Below, in pieces: positions 6,463-10,014 of a stretch of 10,014 bases of DNA. Made by a program: the position numbers and the translations under genes. This DNA comes from an uncultured Sutterella sp. (GTDB taxonomy: Bacteria > Pseudomonadota > Gammaproteobacteria > Burkholderiales > Burkholderiaceae_F). The stretch covers positions 1-10,014 of the forward strand of contig CAJLGW010000069.1 of the NCBI GenBank assembly GCA_905206345.1, in the 5' to 3' direction. The notes beneath the pieces are model-generated. The model did not search any database. It was not told the origin of the DNA and worked only from the letters and a program-made list of their open reading frames with translations. Each line of letters starts with the position of its first letter. The first letter of the stretch is position 1.

Positions 6463-7248
6463 TTAATTGCTTTGAGCTTGAGCATATTGCTCTTGAGCAA
6501 CCGCAATCTCCGTGCATTGCTTCAGTTGAGCGATTTCCCGCTCGACGATCAATGCAACCATCGGGGTTAAATCCTTCTTCGTATCCCACGCTTCAAAAGC
6601 TTCGTAATAGCGAAGACGCTCTTCTGCATAGCGGATATTCACGGGCCAATATCCAGCTCTTACCAATTGGTAGTTCAACAACAAGCGACCACTGCGACCG
6701 TTACCGTCAATGAAAGGATGAATATCCTCATAGCGGCAATGAAACTGAGCGATTGCTTCAATCGGATGCAAAAATTTTGCGTCGATCTCCCACCATTGAA
6801 CCAACTCACGAATTAAATAAGGAACTAAACCAAAGTCAGGACGTTGAGTTGAGGAACCTGCAATTTGAACATGTGTATCGCGGTAAATACCACAAAACTT
6901 AGGATTAGCACCCGTCATCACATACTTATGAAAGTCTTTAATTAGGTCTTCGGACAGTGCAATGTTTCCATTAACATAATCAAAAATGGCATCAAACCCC
7001 ATGGCATAGCCCAAAGCCGCCATAGCATGAGAGATAGGACGACCAGCTACGGTGACACCTTCTTTCACAACCAAAGCCGTTTCTCTCAAGGTTAGCTGAG
7101 AGCCTTCGATAGCATTTGAGTCGTAAGTGTGGATAATCTTTAGTTCTTCACGCAACCGATAAACTGCACCCTCTGACAAAGGTCGATGACTATCAAGCTC
7201 TTGCTTAGCCTCATCAACTTGATTTAGCCAATATTGAATATCTTGCAT
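6463..7248 (-). CDS. Fic family protein, class II (predicted AMPylase)
   Basis: Fic enzymes usually transfer AMP from ATP to hydroxyl side chains of target proteins. The 261-aa protein has a complete active-site motif HPFIDGNGRSGR at 177-188 (catalytic H177, phosphate-binding GNGR at 182-185). Upstream is S44-N-A-I-E48-G49, which matches the class II inhibitory helix (S/T)xxxE(G/N) and is carried here on the same chain. Residues 119-143 (CGIYRDTHVQIAGSSTQRPDFGLVP) match the substrate-binding flap region. The start ATG at 7248 has AAGG 7 nt upstream. It follows the phosphoesterase stop by 14 nt and is the last gene of the WYL-phosphoesterase-fic unit. No C-terminal winged-helix domain is evident, only a short Gln-rich end. 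The target protein is unknown. With every key residue present it should be active but self-inhibited. Confidence 0.93.
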   Translation of the reverse strand: MQDIQYWLNQVDEAKQELDSHRPLSEGAVYRLREELKIIHTYDSNAIEGSQLTLRETALVVKEGVTVAGRPISHAMAALGYAMGFDAIFDYVNGNIALSEDLIKDFHKYVMTGANPKFCGIYRDTHVQIAGSSTQRPDFGLVPYLIRELVQWWEIDAKFLHPIEAIAQFHCRYEDIHPFIDGNGRSGRLLLNYQLVRAGYWPVNIRYAEERLRYYEAFEAWDTKKDLTPMVALIVEREIAQLKQCTEIAVAQEQYAQAQSN

Positions 7249-7262
7249 CGCAATTCCTTAAT

Positions 7263-8126
7263 CTAACCTAAACGCTTGAGCATCATTCCTGAGCTCATCA
7301 CGGGTTCATAGGGACTATCGCTGTAATCTGAGACTTCTCGCGGATCGATTTGTGCGGGCACGATATCATCGCCTAACAAATTCACAATCCCACGATAACC
7401 TACACCACGGGGCGTAAAGCCATAGTAGGTCGGGTAGTGGCGATCCTCATGTTGATGACCATGAAAGAGATACTTCACTTGCATGGACTTGGCTAATTGA
7501 TCCACAGCTAAAAAGCCTTTACGATGGCAGCCTGGGGCTTCGTGAGTCACGAGTACATCGGCTTTTTGCGTAATCAAGTTATCGTACGTTGACGGGAAAA
7601 TGGACGTACGGTGGCGACGAGGCAAGCCCCCTCTCCACATATTCCCGCGACCAATACGACGAATGAAAGCCCCGGCACTCATGTAGTTAGGTGCTTGTGG
7701 TGGCATCCAAATTTGGCCACGGAAAACACCGCCAAGACCGGCAATGCGAATACCGTTGACCATCGCCACACGACCGTGCAGGTTGTGCCCTGCTAACTCA
7801 CTTCTCCATAAACGATCATAGAAGTAATCGTTGTCGGTATCGTGATTGCCGGGAATCCACCACACGTCTACAAAAGGCAAAATGTCAGCCAACACCTCAT
7901 GCAAAGGCGCAGGTGGCTGCAAGTCACCCAAAATGATCATGGCTTTCGGGCGGTGTTCTTTACCTGCCTGAATGATGTGATCAAACCCACCGTGCGGATC
8001 CCCGCAGAAGAATACTTCTTGAGCGCGCTGTTCAATCGGAACAGACGAGGGCTCCAGTTTGGCAGCCTCTACGGGTTTCTGACGCGGATGGTTTTTATGT
8101 CGATAATGGTAACGACGGAAGGTCAC
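7263..8126 (-). CDS. Calcineurin-like metallophosphoesterase
   Basis: This is a predicted two-metal phosphoesterase with an unknown substrate. The 287-aa protein shows the metallophosphoesterase motifs in order: D43-x-H45 (CGDPHG), G67-D68 (GDLQ), G93-N95-H96-D97 (GNHD), H195 (THEAPG) and G223-H224-Q-H226 (GHQH). A segment at 159-178 (GRGNMWRGGLPRRHRTSIFP) is Arg/Gly-rich; from memory it is a feature of this subfamily and not an oddity of this copy. The first 35 residues are basic and poorly conserved-looking. The start is GTG at 8126: the in-frame TAA just upstream is the stop of the WYL gene, no ATG precedes motif I, and AAGGGA overlapping that stop serves as the ribosome site. The 12-nt gap to the WYL gene and 14-nt gap to fic indicate one transcript. 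Confidence 0.9.
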   Translation of the reverse strand: MTFRRYHYRHKNHPRQKPVEAAKLEPSSVPIEQRAQEVFFCGDPHGGFDHIIQAGKEHRPKAMIILGDLQPPAPLHEVLADILPFVDVWWIPGNHDTDNDYFYDRLWRSELAGHNLHGRVAMVNGIRIAGLGGVFRGQIWMPPQAPNYMSAGAFIRRIGRGNMWRGGLPRRHRTSIFPSTYDNLITQKADVLVTHEAPGCHRKGFLAVDQLAKSMQVKYLFHGHQHEDRHYPTYYGFTPRGVGYRGIVNLLGDDIVPAQIDPREVSDYSDSPYEPVMSSGMMLKRLG

Positions 8127-8138
8127 GCCTGTGATCCC

Positions 8139-9143
8139 TTACTTGTAGTTTTCCATCATCTGAGCGAGTTCATGACGCACTGCGTCTTGCAAACTCTGCG
8201 GTTCCATCACCTTACAACCGGCACCAAATTGGAGGATGTCACCGACCAATTCAGGGCTATTGTCAGCAAAGGGAATCGTCAATTCATAGACATCTTCGCT
8301 AACCCAATTTTCGAATTGATCTTTGTGCCAAACAAATTGACTTGCGCGTTTGGCAGCAAGACCAGCAAAGCGAATACGGGCGTATTGCGGAACTTCACCA
8401 CGGAACATGCCGTAAGAGGCACCCAACTCGGCTTCCACGGCCTTCATGGGGATGGGCTTGACGCCGGTCTTCATGATGTCGGCAAAACGAACGTTTTCGA
8501 CATTGAAGCTGCGAAGTGCACCGCGAGTATGGCACCAAGCATCCAAGTACCAACGACCTCGGTAGTAAACCATGCGCATGGGGCTGACAACACGTTCCGT
8601 TTCCTCTTGCTTATTTTCAGACCAATAACGCAAGCGAAGACGTTGACGGTGAACCAAAGCTTGACCCAAGACTTCAAAGTAATCGTTGGTGATGGGCTTG
8701 CGAACCGGTTCTTGAATCACAATGCGCTTTTTCAATTCATCAATGTTAGCTTCTTCTTCGAACATGATTGAGCGAAGACGAGCGGAGACTTGACGCAAAT
8801 CGCGACTTAAAAAACCCTTACGGTTCTTTTCCAACTCATCGAATTGATCAAGCGTTTTGATGGAGTGATAGAGCTCATCGGGCGTAAACCAAGAGGACTT
8901 GCGTTCATAGAAATCTTCGCGCTTGGCATCGGCACGATTCTTAGCAAAAAGGTAACCACCACGGATGCGAGAAAAGACGATCGGAGCCTTTAAGGATTCA
9001 CGCATATAGCGCAAGTCACGCTTGACAGTAGCAGGAGCAGCTCCCGTTGCACGTTGCAAATCTTCGAAAGTTGCGATCCCTTTCTCACTGATCAAGCGAT
9101 CGATTTTCATAATACGGACGTTGAATTCGTTTGTGGTATTCAT
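8139..9143 (-). CDS. WYL-domain transcriptional regulator
   Basis: This is a DNA-binding regulator whose WYL domain probably senses a ligand, perhaps a nucleotide or nucleic acid. The 334-aa protein has a DeoR-type winged helix-turn-helix at about 9-65 (recognition helix near APATVKRDLRYMRE, 36-49), a linker, a WYL domain at about 150-225 with the literal W198-Y199-L200, and a C-terminal WCX-like extension to residue 334. The start is ATG at 9143: GAGAGG (9150-9155) lies 6 nt upstream, and the longer in-frame extension toward 9257 runs through the terminator of the next gene. It is first in a tight unit with a phosphoesterase and fic. WYL proteins often control neighbouring genes, including phage-defence and stress genes, so autoregulation of this unit is a reasonable inference. 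Confidence 0.92.
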   Translation of the reverse strand: MNTTNEFNVRIMKIDRLISEKGIATFEDLQRATGAAPATVKRDLRYMRESLKAPIVFSRIRGGYLFAKNRADAKREDFYERKSSWFTPDELYHSIKTLDQFDELEKNRKGFLSRDLRQVSARLRSIMFEEEANIDELKKRIVIQEPVRKPITNDYFEVLGQALVHRQRLRLRYWSENKQEETERVVSPMRMVYYRGRWYLDAWCHTRGALRSFNVENVRFADIMKTGVKPIPMKAVEAELGASYGMFRGEVPQYARIRFAGLAAKRASQFVWHKDQFENWVSEDVYELTIPFADNSPELVGDILQFGAGCKVMEPQSLQDAVRHELAQMMENYK

Positions 9144-9161
9144 AGTAATCCTCTCAAAAAC

Positions 9162-9172
9162 ACCATAATGGT
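9162..9172. promoter_or_regulatory. Perfect 11-bp palindrome upstream of the WYL gene (operator candidate)
   Basis: ACCAT-A-ATGGT lies 18 nt upstream of the WYL start codon, where a repressor would block transcription or overlap the transcription start. No clear -35/-10 pair could be fixed; CATAAT (minus strand, nearby) is a possible -10. Binding by the adjacent WYL protein is inferred. Confidence 0.4.
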
Positions 9173-9227
9173 ATCGAATTATGAGCCTTACTTCAACTAA
9201 AAATCGACTTTTATCGCATTTTTTTTC

Positions 9228-9262
9228 AAAAAAAGAGTCATGGCCACAACTAACCACGACTC
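9228..9262 (-). terminator. Strong intrinsic terminator after the cupin gene
   Basis: On the minus strand GAGTCGTGG pairs with CCATGACTC (9 bp, one G-U pair) around a 10-nt loop and is followed at once by seven T residues. It begins 23 nt after the cupin stop. It ends cupin transcription and makes the WYL operon an independent unit. Confidence 0.85.
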
Positions 9263-9285
9263 ATTGCTATTTGCAAAGTATCTGT

Positions 9286-9843
9286 TTAAGGTAATTTTTC
9301 GTAGTCCTCAACACTGACGGGCTCAAGCCACTCATTGCCCTTCCCTTCTCCCGGAACCTCAATGGATAAGTGAACGAACCAACTGTCTTTGGCGGCTCCA
9401 TGCCAATGTTTGACGCCCGCCGGAATCACGACAACATCACCTTCTTTTAACGCTTGAGCGGGCTTGCCCCACTCTTGGTACCAACCACGCCCCGCCGTAC
9501 AGAGTAAGATTTAACCACCACCCTTTGTTGCTTTATGAACGTGCCAATTATTGCGACAACCCGGTTCGAAAGTCACATTGCCAATGACAACGCCTTGCAT
9601 TGACAACATATTAAGGTAGCTATTACCAACAAAATATTTTCCGTATGCGGTATTGACTTCACCGCGAGCAAATGGTCCTAACTTTTGTTCCATGACCATC
9701 TCCTTATTCATGGATTGATTATCGGACGATGAGTTCTGTGCCCATGCGCCCGAGGTAAAACAAGAAAACCCTGCACTTAAGGCAAAAACTAACGTCGTTA
9801 AATTGAAGTGTTCTCGTCTTATAGTTTCCCCATAATTTGTCAC
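9286..9843 (-). pseudogene. Cupin-domain protein gene interrupted by an in-frame TAA
   Basis: Read through one stop, the frame encodes a complete single-domain cupin of the type found alone or beside carboxymuconolactone-decarboxylase-like domains. Cupin motif 1 is GCRNNWHVHKATKGGG, with H101 and H103 as metal ligands. The next codon, 111, is TAA (9511-9513) where I recall glutamine in relatives (GGGQILLC). The frame then continues intact through ILLCTAGRGWYQEWGKP and motif 2 PAGVKHWHGA (141-150) to NEWLEPVSVEDYEKLP and a normal stop at 9286. A single C-to-T change in CAA would explain it. Two starts are possible. GTG at 9843 adds a signal-peptide-like N-terminus (hydrophobic 15-32, cleavage after AWA-36). 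ATG at 9693 has AAGGAG 6 nt upstream and gives the usual 135-residue cytoplasmic cupin. The truncated product would lack motif 2 and probably be inactive. Confidence 0.85.
9700..9705 (-). promoter_or_regulatory. Internal Shine-Dalgarno favouring the short cupin start
   Basis: AAGGAG on the minus strand lies 6 nt before the in-frame ATG at 9693 (MEQKLGPFARGEV). The far upstream GTG at 9843 has no comparable site. This supports a cytoplasmic form, or two products, although the intervening signal-peptide-like sequence argues that the long form is or was also made. Confidence 0.45.
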
Positions 9844-10014
9844 CCAGGGACACTTAAAAGATTAAAGAGTTAGAACCAATGGAGATTGCACGAAATTTGG
9901 AGATTCTTGCCCAAAACTCACTACTGTCCAAAATAATTTTGCAGATGAAATTTTTAAACATCCCGGATTCAAAAACGAAGTGCAATTGATGTAGCACTGA
10001 ATAAAAAATTATTT
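9844..10014. other. AT-rich region with no supported gene
   Basis: The stretch upstream of the cupin gene holds only short plus-strand frames. One is a 36-codon ATG frame at 9879-9989. The other is open from 9866 to a TAG at 9992-9994, lacks a usable start, and ends FADEIFKHPGFKNEVQLM. The second reads somewhat like protein and could be a gene remnant, but I do not recognise it. It should also contain the cupin promoter, which I could not fix. Confidence 0.3.

Noticed and set aside
7599..7658. Arg/Gly-rich stretch in the phosphoesterase as a novel insertion
   Set aside because: From memory, related phosphoesterases with GDLQ and FRGxxWMPP segments carry the same GGLPR.HR..IFP stretch, so it looks like a family feature.
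7842..8771. Plus-strand frame of 309 codons
   Set aside because: It runs antisense across the phosphoesterase and WYL genes, both of which have complete family motifs. The antisense translation shows no recognisable domain.
9144..9257. 38-residue N-terminal extension of the WYL regulator
   Set aside because: It would be encoded within the terminator hairpin of the neighbouring gene. The ATG at 9143 has a good ribosome site and gives a normal WYL N-terminus.

Overview
The window looks like a chromosomal stretch of a Gram-negative bacterium, most likely a betaproteobacterium of the Burkholderiales. A low-to-moderate-GC, host-associated group such as Sutterellaceae is a guess from recalled protein similarity, not a computed placement. 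A Lol lipoprotein-export transporter implies an outer membrane. ArgG is the long form found in Proteobacteria, and the YhhQ-type transporter closely resembles the E. coli protein. All genes except one (5144-6355) are on the minus strand.

Layout. (1) 62-1988: lolC/E-type permease and lolD ATPase, overlapping by 8 nt, which sort lipoproteins from the inner membrane toward LolA. (2) 2231-3562: argG, argininosuccinate synthase, with its own leader (a perfect 17-bp palindrome) and a 3' hairpin. (3) 3736-5023: yhhQ-type queuosine-precursor transporter followed 19 nt later by an ADP-ribose-pyrophosphatase-like Nudix hydrolase. (4) 5144-6355 (+): AI-2E/PerM family membrane protein with a basic C-terminal tail, divergent from yhhQ and converging on fic across a hairpin terminator. 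(5) 6463-9143: a tight three-gene unit, WYL regulator, calcineurin-like phosphoesterase and class II Fic protein, with gaps of 12 and 14 nt. It has a palindromic operator candidate just upstream of the WYL start and is insulated by a strong terminator belonging to the next gene. (6) 9286-9843: a cupin gene interrupted by one in-frame TAA at the position of a metal-site residue, with coding sequence intact on both sides. (7) 9844-10014: no supported gene.

Most of the window is housekeeping. The parts most worth attention are the WYL-phosphoesterase-Fic unit, which could be a self-regulated stress or defence-type module (inference only), the recent-looking nonsense allele of the cupin gene, and several perfect palindromes in leaders (argG, WYL, yhhQ, lolC) that look like operators or leader hairpins without a known regulator. 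I found no tRNA, rRNA, CRISPR array, insertion sequence or prophage gene.
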